Source of the DNA: Tetraselmis striata
Lineage: Eukaryota; Chlorophyta; Chlorodendrophyceae; Chlorodendrales; Chlorodendraceae
NCBI GenBank assembly: GCA_006384855.1
Contig: VCJN01001726.1
Coordinates: 124,001-188,000 of the forward strand
Reading direction: 5' to 3'
DNA: 64,000 nucleotides
Shown: positions 46,123-56,339 of the stretch, in pieces
How positions within the stretch are numbered: the stretch's first letter is position 1
Layout of the letters: every line of letters begins with the position of its first letter
Made by a program: the position numbers and the translations under genes
The notes under the pieces: generated by a model
The model's database searches: none
The model's input: the letters and a program-made list of their open reading frames with translations, nothing else
What the model was told of the DNA's origin: nothing

Positions 46123-46327
46123 AGACAATATAGTCGGGTGCCTTCCAACAACTGAAGGCGCGGGCCCTCGGTCCGCGGCCGCCCTTTATACTCGGCTAAA
46201 GGGCGCCGCCGGACCGGCGCTGGCCGGTACCGGCGTACCGGGCCGGCAGGGTCGTCACTTAACCCTGACGGCGCTGCGAAAACCAGGGTTTCCTAGGTCG
46301 TTCCTCCCAAGGAAACCCTACAGTTTT
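46123..46327 (-). repeat. A repeat, outer copy (A1), with TATA box
   Basis: Second copy of the repeat. Read on the minus strand it starts TGTAGGGTTTCC and contains GAGTATAAAGGGCGG, a TATA-like element pointing toward the gag frame. That agrees with a promoter at the 5' end of a minus-strand element. Confidence 0.85.
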
Positions 46328-46586
46328 ACTCGTACTCGTGCGATGTAGTCAGTTTATATGGCATACGAGTGTAATACGAGTAATCATTTATCCGTTACTA
46401 CCCGTACTCGTACGATGTCGGTTCGTCCTATACACAGCGCGATTCGGAGCATGGTACCGATACCTATATTTTCGTCGTACGAGTTCCGTTATCCCTTTAT
46501 GACCCGGCGATAAGTATCAGGTGCTGTACGTTACGATCCATGTACGAAATCGAAAGCGGGGGTATAAATTGACAACTAAACACTTC

Positions 46587-46816
46587 GCCCAGGGTCATCG
46601 GCCGAAGCCGCGCCCCAGAACTTGACCTCGTGCGCCAACTGCAGTCGTAGGTCTGGCGGCATAGCCATGAGACCGTGGCCTCAACCCCGAAGGGTGATGC
46701 ATCAACCGGGTAAACACGGGACACATGTCCGGATGATATTGCCCTGAACCGACAGAGCCGGGAATCGATCCGGGGACCTCCTTAGAAGACCACCGCTCTA
46801 CCGAGCGGACAGACAA
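46587..46816 (-). mobile_element. tRNA-derived SINE, copy 2
   Basis: On the minus strand: GTCTGTCCGCTCGGTAGAGC (A box region), an anticodon-like loop CTTCTAA (anticodon TCT, tRNA-Arg-like), and GGATCGATTCC (B box, 46771-46761), then a tail with AGACCTACGACTGCAGTTGG and GAGGTCAAGTTCTGGGGCG. Head and tail match the copy at 708-944. This copy keeps the better tRNA features. Confidence 0.75.
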
Positions 46817-47510
46817 CGAGGCTAGACAAATCGACTAGACAAATCGACTAGTACTAGCATGCAATATATGCGAATAGATGAACAGTATAGTCGCTACAAG
46901 GATATTAAGGGCCCAACCTCCTTTTCTCACCGCGACGAAGCCGGTATTCTTATCTTACTATCTTTTACCATATTAATTACAAGTTGAGTATGTCTGTGAG
47001 TATGTTTGCTGCCGATTTTCGGAACAGTTTTGCATAGAATATTAGATAATCGACAATTTATCCGTTATATATTCCGTCTTAATTCCGCGCAGGCCAAAAT
47101 AATCGCTTATACCTGCGGACTATCTGTATCAGGACGGGTACCGACCGCCCGGCCGCCGCCGGTCGGGCCGGTCGTCAGGTCTACGGGGCGGGCATTGCGC
47201 AAACACTGTGATATTCAGATGTGACATACGGGTGAGTGGGTGACGAAGCACTACCGTACCGGTACCACTATTATCCGTGAAAGCTGCTGCTGGTGGCGGC
47301 ATGTCCATCCAGTTACGTGCGAGTACATCCGGCGTTATTGCCGGCGGGCGATAAATCCTTTTTGTCATCATTCTGGTAGTCGTACTAGCCCGGTGAATTG
47401 TTACATGGCACTGACGTATAAGGTACAAGGTTGTCCGTGTGGTACCGGGTAGTACCGGGTGGTACCGGGTAGTACGCGATATATTTATTAAGCCGGTACC
47501 GGGTATCTAG
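46817..47510. other. Intergenic, no gene seen
   Basis: Mixed AT-rich sequence with GGTACCGGGT-type short repeats near 47440-47505 (GTACCGGGTAGTACCGGGTG). Nothing else recognised. Confidence 0.35.
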
Positions 47511-47622
47511 TCGCCTACCCAGGGCTTTCCGTAACTGGATTGCTGCCTAAACGGCCGTCGTAGAGACGCTGCAAGGGTTTCACTGGTGCCAGTCCTGTCC
47601 CGGGGGCGAAAAAAAAAAAACC
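47511..47622 (+). repeat. Dispersed repeat, copy 2, with A tail
   Basis: Match of 32825-32932. Here the repeat ends in about 12 A (47609-47620), which suggests a retroposed origin. Confidence 0.6.
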
Positions 47623-48055
47623 CGGGCGCGATGGCTAGTCGTCCTGTGGATAACTACGACTATTAGTACATGGGAGCGCAAATCTCAGCCGTACTATTTG
47701 GCTCAAGTGGGGAATTGTGTGTACATTATAGCAAGTACTGCTGAACGGGCCTGCCAGCCGTCCGATCAAAGGCCATCAGATGGGCGGTTTGGCTGCCATG
47801 TTTTGCCAAAGAGTGCTCACGTTACATAAATATTCGCGAGGGGGAGGGCGGGGGCAGGCAGCGGTTTGCCGAAGAATGATTAAATTACAATATTCGCGAC
47901 AGCTGCCATCGGGGAATGTGGCCCGGGGGGGGGGGGGGGGGGGGTTGTGCGGGGGCGGGGGGACCACGCCCCCCCCCCGCCCCCCCTCGCCGCCAGCCGC
48001 TCCCGCCTGGGGGGGGGGGGGGGGGGTGAGGGGAGGGGGGGGGGGGGGGGTGGAG
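47623..48055. repeat. Spacer with G/C tracts
   Basis: Two related short stretches containing AATATTCGCGA (about 47829 and 47890), then runs of G at 47926-47943, C at 47970-47978 and G at 48010-48050. This is the 3' flank of the minus-strand gene ending at 48056. Confidence 0.5.
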
Positions 48056-49167
48056 CTACTGCTTGTTCTTGTTCTTGCGTGCCCGGGGGACCCGCCTCGA
48101 CCTCGCTGCCTCCGCCTCCGCCTCCGACTCCGCGACCGTCAGTTTCTTACCTGGGCGCTTCTTCACTGGCCTCTTCCGCTTCTTGTCGGCGTCCGACTGC
48201 TTCTTGTCGGCGGCGTTCATCCAGCACATCTCCTTCTCAGTTAGGGGTGGGCGGGGCAGCGGCGCGTCCGGAGGGAGAACGGCGGCCGTCAGTGTCTTCA
48301 CCACCCCGGGAGGCTGTGCCGTCGACGACGCCGCCATGAGCTTCCTTGCCTTGGCGTCGGGACGCCCCCTGTGCCCGGACGCCCACAACAAGCCACAATC
48401 GTTTCGCCTCCAAGCGGCTGAGGATGCGGCCTCCTCGGCCACCACGAGTTGCGCCGCTGGCACTGTGGAAGCCTTGGCGTTGAGGTGGGCCTTACGGCGC
48501 TCCCGGACGAACCTGCGCGCGGCACAAGTTAGCCACGAGTGGGTGCGTGCTAATGTGGAGGATGGAGTGTTTTGTTGCGCGCCCACCTTGTCACGCGTTT
48601 CCTCATGTCTTTCTCGTCCCCCTCGATGCCGGCGGCGCGGACACGCGAGACAACAAGGCCCGCCGCCCGGTCAGGGGCAACAACCTCGCCCAACGCACCT
48701 TGCACCGGCAAGTACACGTCGTCATCATCTCGTGGCCATACGGCCTGGATCTCTGCACGCATGACAGTGATGGTGTCGGTGCTGGCGCGCGACCTTGTTG
48801 AGGAGGACGAGGCAGCCCCAGCAGCGCTGGAGGGGTCCGTGATGCCGGTGCGATCTGCGGGCGTGACATAGAAGGCCAGCACCCCCTCTGGCAGCGTGTA
48901 CTGCGCGGCCTCGAGTTGTTGTCGCAGCGGCCCCCCGCCGGATTGGTTCCTAAGCCGGGCTGCAAACTCCTGCAGAGGTGCGCCCCAGGAACCCTTCCTG
49001 GCGTCGTCTTCTGAGGGGTAGACCCGCAGATCTGCTGGTTGCGACTTTGCCGCGTGGGCAACCATTGTCTCCACGGACTGCGCCGCGAACACCAGGCATA
49101 AGGACACCTCTGCACGGGTTTTCTTTGTGATAACGATGGCTTTTGCCCGGGAGACGAGGTCTGCCAT
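48056..49167 (-). CDS. Basic protein of unknown function, two exons
   Basis: ATG at 49167. Exon 1 runs to the donor AAG|GTGGGC at about 48585 (MADLVSRAKAIVITKKTRAE..., ...VWPRDDDDVYLPVQGALGEVV...VVSRVRAAGIEGDEKDMRK). Exon 2 starts after CGCGCAG near 48513 (FVRERRKAHLNAKASTVPAA) and ends at 48056. The C-terminus is strongly basic (ADKKRKRPVKKRPGKKLT and RRVPRARKNKNKQ), as in nuclear DNA- or RNA-binding proteins. No domain recognised. It is divergent from, and about 450 bp from, the Ulp1/dioxygenase gene, so the two may be co-regulated and belong to the same element. Confidence 0.5.
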
Positions 49168-49619
49168 GGCGCTGTGAGCGGTGAAAGCGGGGGGGGGGGG
49201 GGGGGGGGGCGAGGTGGAGAAACTAACACCCAGTCGACGACCGCCTTCCGGGGCAGTCAACGACACAGCGGAGGCGAGGAGCAGCGCGCCTCTACTACTG
49301 GTATGCATGTATTGTGAAGGGCTAGTCTGTGCGGCATTGTGTCGGGGTAATTTCGCAGTGTATATTGTTGAAGCAGCACGGCGTTTTGAATACGTGGTTT
49401 CACCGAGTGAATCCGGGATAATATATGCGGTAGGGCGCGCGTGTATATGTGCGCGACGAATATGCGCACCGGTGTGCGGCAGCGGTGTGCAGCAGCGGTG
49501 TGCACGACATGTAGAGGCGGAACGGGTGAGTGTCCGCCGCTCCACCCAGCGCCGCAAATCCCCGTGCGTGGGCACCCAAGACCCCCCCCCCCCCCCCCCC
49601 CCCCCATAAACATGCCGCC
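49168..49619. promoter_or_regulatory. Shared intergenic region of a divergent gene pair
   Basis: 452 bases between two divergent starts. It contains a G tract (49189-49209), a C tract (49581-49604) just upstream of the plus-strand ATG, and three tandem GCAGCGGTGTGC-like units at about 49470-49504. No TATA box was identified. Promoter function is inferred from position only. Confidence 0.4.
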
Positions 49620-52600
49620 ATGTCAAACAGTGTTAATTCCCCCGAGCTCCTCGCTGAGGAAGATGCGACGACGAGGTTGCAAGCCTACCTCGAGCGGTGG
49701 CTACACGGTGGTGGTACCCATGACCCCGTACGCCTGGAGCTGTGGAGGCTTCTCGGAGAAGACGCCGCGGATGCCTTGCTGAGAAAGTTCCCTACTGTGG
49801 CCCCGACGTCAGACCCGGAACTGAACGCTCCCGGGCTGCTAGAGGTGGGTTTGTTGTCGCACATCGCACGAGACCTGGTTGGGTTCAGCGAAGGACGCGG
49901 CGGAGCGGAAGGGAGTACAAACGTCGTGGTTCTGAGCATGGTGTCCGGGAACGAGGCCTATCTGCGCAGGAAGTTGTTGGGAGAGGGCGATAGCATAGGG
50001 CAGTGGGAGATGGACGTGCGAGCACAGCAGGCATCCTTCCGGCGGGCCCGTTGCTTCCAGAACCCTCCCCCGGCGGCCCAGCCCTTATCGGACGTGCGCA
50101 CCTTCGTGATTCCGGTCTGTGTCTCCATCCACCTCACTGCCTTGGTGGTGGACGCTGCGGAAACCGAGCCCCTAGTCTTCGACTCGATGATGAAAGAAAC
50201 CAACTCGCAGCACATGCTGATCATGTCCATGTTCCGTGAGTTCGTGACCCGGATGATGAAGTCGCCTGATCCGGGGGTGCCTGCCGGCTTGTGCTGGGAG
50301 AACGTGACACACCTCCTGGGAGTAGCGGAGGCGGAGGCTCGCACTATCCCCGTGGCGGAGGAGCAGGTACAGGATGACATTTGGACCTGCGGGTGGCGGG
50401 TGCTGTTCTTCATCTACTGCTTGCTGAAGTTGAAGCCCGAGGACGAGCGTCGCGCTGCATGCACTGTTGAGGGCGGGGACGTGCAGAGAATTCAGCACGG
50501 AAGCCCTGGAAAGCTTTCGCAACAACGTTGTGCAGCAACGGAGTGCCCAGGATGGCGTCATCCATGCTCCTACTGACACGGACATCGTCCCCATGGACTT
50601 GTGTGCGCGGGTGGGCAAGCCCGAGGATGGCCTGCGACCGTTCACGCCCTGGGCTGCAAGGCGCATTGCCCAGGTCCGCCCCCCCGCCCCTACCTCTTGG
50701 CATGCAGCACTTGGCAAGTAGCATGCAGCGCTGACACACAGTGGGGGGTGAGCGCGTGCGTGGGCCATGCAACCCGCAGGTGCGAGGCTGGAAGTCTGTC
50801 TCCATGGGGGCGACAGTGGCGCTAGTGGAAACAGTCCTGAACCAGGATCCGTCAAGCCTCATCCAGCAAGAGGCCGCCGCGGGGAAAGCACCGGAGCGGG
50901 CGGTGAGGCGGGTAGATGAGGTTCGCCTGAAGGGATGCACGGGCGTCCTCCATGCTCCAGATGGTGTGTTCTTTGCAGCGGCCGCGTTCAATACCGCCGG
51001 CGGCAATCGGCGTACCTCGAAGTGCAAACGGTGCGTGGCGGTTGAAGCTGTTAAGTGGCGCAAGTCTGCGAAGAGGCTGAAACGAGCGGGAGGTTCTTCG
51101 AGCGTGCCACCCGCCGTGCATGAAGACGGCACCCCAATGGAGCTGATATCTCCCAGCCAAGCCCTGCGGGCGCGTTTCATCGGCAACAAGCAGTTGCAAT
51201 CGGGCCAGCCCACGCCGTTTAAGTTGGACCTGAGTGACGCCCAGAAGACCTTGCTGGAGATGGCGATGGAGTGTCTGGTCAACATGCCTAGCAAGCAATG
51301 GAGCGAAATGGGCTTTGGCATTCAGGGCGGGCGCATCCAGGTGCAACCCCCCCCCCCCCCCCTATAAACATGATGCCTTGCTGCTGCCGATGCCCGCCTT
51401 GGCTTGACGTGTGTGTGCCCCTGACACCAACAGGTCATCCCGCCCCCGGAAGACATGTTGGACATTGCGGAGCACACGCAGGTGATGCCGTACGTCGGTG
51501 AAAAGGAGGGCAAAGTCGACCCGTGGAAGCTGTGGCATTGGGCAAGGAGTGCGCCAGAGACCTTGGTCGGCAAAATGCCGAATCAGATGAAGAGGTGCCC
51601 CCCCCCCACCCCCCCCCCCCCGCTCCCTTCAACCCCTGACCCGTGCGTCGCTTATTCTGAGCGTGTGCCTTGCAGGAAGGCCTTGTTTGCCGCCTTGCTG
51701 GAATTGCGGCGCGCTTTCGTGGCTGGTGCCGAGAAGGTCGGCGAGCTAGCACCAGGGTTTTGGTCGTGGCCGGTGATCGCGTTGCTGTTCACCCCGGCGA
51801 ATGCCCCCGCTCAGATCACCCACATTGATGGGCAGGCTCCAAATCTGCAGGCCATCCTTGCATGCACGTGCCACTGCCGCCCCACTGAGGTGTACCGCGG
51901 GCCAGAAGTGAGCTTCACAGATGCCGTGAAGCACATTCGGTACCGGGTGCGCCCCCCCCCCCCCCCCCCCCCAACGCCGGTGGCGGGAGCGGGGGCGGGG
52001 GCGGGGACTGAGTGCCATCCATGTGTTGACATGAAAAGGGCCACGAGAATCACCGCCTCACGGAGAGGACGCTGGCGGACACAGATCCGGGAGTTGCCAA
52101 CTTCATCACGAGCCACAAGAACTTGATGCAGCCCCTGGAGGACTTGGAGCGTGGCATGGGTGTCCCCGAGGAGGACAAGCCCTACATGGAACAATACCAT
52201 GGGTACATGTTTGGGTCGGACACGACGCACCGCGGGCCCGCGGGCGCCCCAGTTGACCAGCCCGGCGGTAACCCCTGCCTCAAGTGTCAGGGGCGTGGCA
52301 ATGTCCGCTTGTACGGGCAGGGGCACCTTCTGGGACTGCCTGGCTGCGGCCGTGCGGACGACCCTACCCAGTACACGCCGTTCCTGGCAGCCTACAACGA
52401 GGCACTGTACCCACACATCACCCCCCGCAGTGATGCTGCGGAGAAACGCAACCACGAGTTGGCGGCGCAGTATGTGGCCCACTTTGGGGAACATGCTGTG
52501 TTGCCAAACCATTTGTACAGTGACGAGGACTACGCCAGCATCCATGCCAGAGCGAAGGAGCTGCGGCTTGTTGTTGAGGCTGCGGCTCCTGCCGCTGCCG

Positions 52601-52623
52601 CTGCCGCCTCCATCCCGCCGTAG
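49620..52623 (+). CDS. Ulp1-like cysteine protease with C-terminal 2OG-Fe(II) dioxygenase-like domain
   Basis: Start ATG 49620. Exon blocks are 49620 to about 50460, about 50440-50673, 50780-51340, 51434-51594, 51676-51946 and 52039-52623 (TAG). From the second block on all phases agree. The first part has a Ulp1/C48 protease layout: His171 in SIHLTALVVD, Asp188 in LVFDSM, Gln251 and Cys257 in VQDDIWTCGW. Such proteases cleave SUMO-like modifiers and are often carried by DNA transposons. The middle has a basic CKRC segment. The last two exons hold APAQITHIDG (HxD at 51821-51829) and about 105 residues later FGSDTTHRGP (distal His at 52228), the metal-binding pattern of 2OG-Fe(II) oxygenases. 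A one-base frame change near 50430-50470 separates the protease from the rest, so these could be two genes, or one with a sequencing error or mutation. Introns carry poly-C next to donors. Confidence 0.6.
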
Positions 52624-52966
52624 ACAGACGATCGGGTCTGGCAGCACCGCCCGTGCTTGTAAATAAGCGACAATGGATCACGTCATGCTCCGGTTGTACT
52701 CATGCACTTCCTCCACTTTGGCGGGGGGGGGGGGGGGGGGTCCTGTCCTTATTACTTGCTATTGGATATGGAGGTCACCGGCCACATCGCGTGGTTTCGG
52801 AGCAGTTCATGCGCGCCTCCTCGTCTTGTTTGCAATCGCCGCCCTAATCCAATGCAGGTTGAGTAGCGGGACACTGCTGTGCTCCCCCCCCCCCCTAGGT
52901 TTATGTAAACAAATATCTAGCCGTGCATGCGCCGCAATCGGTACCCAATGAGCGGGGTATGTGACA
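52624..52966. other. 3' flank with G tract
   Basis: G run at 52723-52740 and C run at 52886-52895. A GTGGTTTCGGAGCAGT motif at about 52790-52805 recurs at 52967-52981. No gene seen. Confidence 0.35.
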
Positions 52967-54478
52967 GTGGTTTCGGAGCAGTGCAAGCATTCCGTGCGTG
53001 TACACAAGCACGTACTACTGGGAATGAGGCGGGGGTTAGTTACGGATGGAGTGCATTGGCGGTATGCATACCATAATATATGGGTGCATGGAATAGCGTG
53101 TCCCTGGGGTTTTGGCTGCATCAGACGCCGTATTCCCATCCATCCGGCACGGAATGTCCGGTTTTCACACATTTGTGTGTTAATATATTTGAATATTACG
53201 CGTCTTTTACGCCGGGTGGGTGGGCGTCCGGCGTGCGATGCGCCCCAATTATTTCCAGCACACTAGTCTGTGCACCGCCAGTGCACTCCGCAAGCCCCGC
53301 CTCCATCCGCGTCGGAACCGGTAGTAAGTGTTGTTGTGTGCGCACATAGTGACAACATTACACGGTGGCAATTGCAATTAGCGGTGGACAATGTGAAGGC
53401 GTTCTCGAAATCGACAGAGAATGAGGCGGTGCTGGCGGAGTGCATTGGCGGTGCATAGAATAGCGTGTCCCTGGGGTTTTGGCTGCATCAGACGCCGTAT
53501 TCCCATCCATCCGGCACGGAATGTCCGGTTTTCACACATTTGTGTGTTAATATATTGTGAATATTACGCGTCTTTTACGCCGGGTGGGCGGGCGTCCGGC
53601 GTCCGATGCACCCCAATTATTGCCAGCACACTAGTCTGTGCACCGCCAGTGCACTCCGCCAGCCCCGCCTCCATCCGCGTCGGAACCGGTAGTAAGTGTT
53701 GTTGTGTGCGCACATAGTGATAACATTACACGGTGGCAATTGCAATTAGCGGTGGACAATGTGAAGGCGTTCTCGAAATCGACAGAGAATGAGGCGGTGC
53801 TGGCGGAGTGCATTGGCGGTGCATAGAATAGCGTGTCCCTGGGGTTTTGGCTGCATCAGACGCCGTATTCCCATCCATCCGGCACGGAATGTCCGGTTTT
53901 CACACATTTGTGTGTTAATATATTGTGAATATTACGCGTCTTTTACGCCGGGTGGGTGGGCGTCCGGCGTCCGATGCACCCCAATTATTTCCAGCACACT
54001 AGTCTGTGCACCGCCAGTGCACTCCGCATGCCCCGCCTCCATCCGCGTCGGAACCGGTAGTAAGTGTTGTTGTGTATGTGCGCACATAGTGACAACATTA
54101 CACGGTGGCAATTGCAATTAGCGGTGGATGATGTGAAGGCGTTCTCGAAACCGACAGAGAATGAGGCGGTGCTGGCGGAGTGCATTGGCGGTGCATAGAA
54201 TAGCGTGTCCCTGGGGTTTTGGCTGCATCGGACGCCGTATTCCCACCCATCCGGCACGGAATGTCCGGGTTTCACACATTTGTGTGTTAATATAGTGTTA
54301 ATATTACGCGTCTTTTACGCCGGGTGGGTGGGCATCCGGCGTCCGATGCACCCCGAATCTCACCAACACGCTACTACTCTACGCACCCCCAATGCACTCC
54401 GCCAGCCCCGCCTCTATCCGCGCAAGTCCTACGTTCCATTGTATGTATGTACAGACGAACATGTACTGCTCCGAAACC
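52967..54478. mobile_element. Possible element: tandem repeat flanked by inverted motif
   Basis: GGTTTCGGAGCAGTGCA at about 52968 faces ACATGTACTGCTCCGAAACC ending at about 54478, so the tandem array lies between short inverted ends (about 14 matching bases). A non-autonomous element with internal tandem repeats is possible. No target duplication was identified. Confidence 0.35.
53051..54420 (+). repeat. 368-bp tandem repeat, about 3.7 copies
   Basis: GTGTCCCTGGGGTTTTGGCT begins at 53098, 53466, 53834 and 54206 (spacing 368, 368 and 372). Units are nearly identical through TGCATTGGCGGTGCATAGAA. The first copy starts within the unit and the last is cut near 54420 and more diverged. Frames inside repeat with the unit and are not called as genes. 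Confidence 0.95.
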
Positions 54479-54499
54479 AGCCCAAACTTAATGAGTGCA

Positions 54500-54645
54500 C
54501 AAGTGGAAATGGGGGGGGGGGGGGGGGGGGTGGCGGCGGGGCATCCACTCACACATACCCCGGCGATGCATGACAGATATTACATGCCGTGGCGGGTCGG
54601 CGGGCCGACCCGGCGGGGGGTGGGGTGGGGGGGGGGGGGGGGGGT
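54500..54645 (+). repeat. G tracts
   Basis: Two G-rich runs at about 54511-54531 and 54617-54643, with GC-rich spacer between them. No gene. Confidence 0.8.
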
Positions 54646-55130
54646 CTATTCAACTACACGTGCGACAGTGTCGTTTCGTGGAGCAGTATATGTGCCCGGC
54701 CTCATTTATACCGCCCCCTACCTGCGCTGCATGGTCCACGTCACTCGTCGAAACGGGGTTCGCCTAACCGCGCCTAACACGGTACTTGTACTGTATCCGT
54801 ACTCAATTTTACTGTACGATTACTGTATTCCGTATCACCCCGCGCCTTACCGCGCCTTACCGCGCCTATATCCTCTTTCAATCAGCTTATCTCGGCGGTG
54901 GTCGCGAGTACCCGCGCCGCCATGACTGCCATAGCAGTACCCGTACGCAAATGGTACGTGATATGACGGCGTACCAGTACCGGAACTGCCCTTTTTGTAA
55001 TTCACACCAGTACCAGTACCAGTACCATGCCGCTTTTAGGCGGCTTGCTGTGTTGATTTTCTAATTATGGGGAACTGCCCTTTTTGTAATTCACACCAGT
55101 ACCGGGATATCGTGCATGAACTAGTTATGC

Positions 55131-55250
55131 ACTGCTGTCGCACACTGCACACTGCTGCACACTGCGCACTGTAGCGCACACTGTCGCACACTGCACACTG
55201 CACACTGTTGCACACTGCGGCGCACACTGTCGCACACTGCACACTGCGCT
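55131..55250. repeat. (CACACTG)n degenerate microsatellite
   Basis: About 15 heptamer-like units, GCACACTG with inserted GTCG, CTG or CGG, occupy about 120 bases. Confidence 0.9.
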
Positions 55251-55260
55251 AGTACTGCTG

Positions 55261-55515
55261 TACTATAATAGAATCCTTTATGCGGGCCGCGCGCACCGCG
55301 TCCATCACACAGCAAACTTCCTCACCCACCCCGAGCTGCACATAGCGCGCTTGCCCCCAGTGCGCGCGGCTACTGCGCATCACGCCCCCCGGAGCGCAAA
55401 CCTTACCCCATGGGTACACATTACTGGCGGTTGTCGGGCAGGTGGTGCCCACAGTGGTCAACATCGGCTGTGCACTCGGCCGCATCAGGTACGGACGCCG
55501 CCCTTTTTGCCCCAC
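55261..55515 (-). CDS. Possible exon, unknown product
   Basis: 88-codon minus-strand frame with protein-like sequence (VYPWGKVCAPGGVMRSSRAH, then WGQARYVQLGVGEEVCCVMD). It lies inside the inverted-repeat element. Start and partner exons not resolved, family not recognised. Confidence 0.3.
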
Positions 55516-55620
55516 TCACTCACTGCAGCCCACCCACGCCAAACATAATCGGAGACATCTCGGCACCGATCCCACCCGACACGCACCCGATATCGCTAGA
55601 GGGAGGGGAAGCTGAGGTGG

Positions 55621-56091
55621 TTGCCGTGGCGGATTTTTGAGTTCCTCCGTTGTTCTCTCGCATCGTCCGTTGATGCTACATCGGGTTGGAGGCTGAAAAC
55701 CCTTCGCGCCGACGCAGCGCCCCAACGATATGGCGCGACGCGAGAACTGCGCTCGGTGCGTTCTAGCCGTTTCGGACACCAGCCCGCCGCCTCCGAATTC
55801 TGCCGGAAGTGTGGCAAGTCCACCACAGTAGATGGCCTACCAGTGGTACGCGAGGAGGCGTTGGTCTCGGCGGTGACCGAGGCGATGTACGACCGCATGA
55901 ACGGCCACGGCCACCACATGGAGCTGCCAACTGGCTACTCAGTGGGCCCAAGTGATCCAAAGGCGTGGCCCTTCCTCACTGCCTTCGATGATCCCAAAGT
56001 ATACGCAATGCGCGAGCTGCATGCGCTGTGCGAGGCGCATTTTATGGACCCGATGGACGATAGCGATGCTATGCGCGATGTGATGGGCTAG
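55621..56091 (+). CDS. Possible element-encoded protein, 5' part uncertain
   Basis: The later half looks real: FCRKCGKSTTVDGLPVVREE, then VTEAMYDRMNGHGHHMELPT, then AWPFLTAFDDPKVYAMRELH, then LCEAHFMDPMDD, ending at TAG 56091. One CxxC pair (CRKC) could be half of a zinc site. Further plus-strand blocks (56400-56595 with DAVKCGPYEKKYFMQRRAGR and CRSCD) may belong to the same multi-exon gene. No transposase core recognised. Confidence 0.4.
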   Translation: MPWRIFEFLRCSLASSVDATSGWRLKTLRADAAPQRYGATRELRSVRSSRFGHQPAASEFCRKCGKSTTVDGLPVVREEALVSAVTEAMYDRMNGHGHHMELPTGYSVGPSDPKAWPFLTAFDDPKVYAMRELHALCEAHFMDPMDDSDAMRDVMG

Positions 56092-56339
56092 GATTCAGCG
56101 CACCAATCCCGCCACCGCTTCCCATAGAGACGGGTGGCTATGTATTCCGGTGGGAGGCGCTGCCGGGCAAGAGCGAGGCAGACAAGCTGGAACAGTAGGC
56201 GCTCCGAACTGTGCGCTCAGAGCGTGCGCGTGAGTTGGGTGAGCGCGCTCGGAAGTTGCGCGCTACGGAGTGGCAAGAGCGCATGGAGCGAGAGTGAGCG
56301 GGTATCTCAGACAACACCAGCGAAGGCGACTATTCAGCG

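Larger units (their letters stand above)
43437..46327 (-). mobile_element. DIRS/TOC1-like retroelement with split direct repeats, truncated
   Basis: On the minus strand the order is A1 (46327-46123), gag-like frames, an RT N-terminal fragment, B1 (about 44131-44062), A2 (44067-43864), a 358-bp spacer, and B2 (about 43505-43437). B1 abuts A2 directly. This A-body-B-A-B arrangement is the split direct repeat structure of PAT/Kangaroo/TOC1-type DIRS elements, which use a tyrosine recombinase. The two outer ends and the B1/A2 junction share the six bases AGTTTT (43437-43442, 44062-44067, 46322-46327), as expected for a recombination core, and no target duplication is evident. The RT catalytic part, RNase H, methylase and tyrosine recombinase are absent, so the copy would depend on a complete relative. 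Confidence 0.65.

Noticed and set aside
43864-46327. Ordinary LTR retrotransposon with 204-bp LTRs
   Set aside because: The extra B repeat adjoining A2 and recurring beyond it, the shared AGTTTT at all joints, no target duplication and no polypurine tract fit split direct repeats better.
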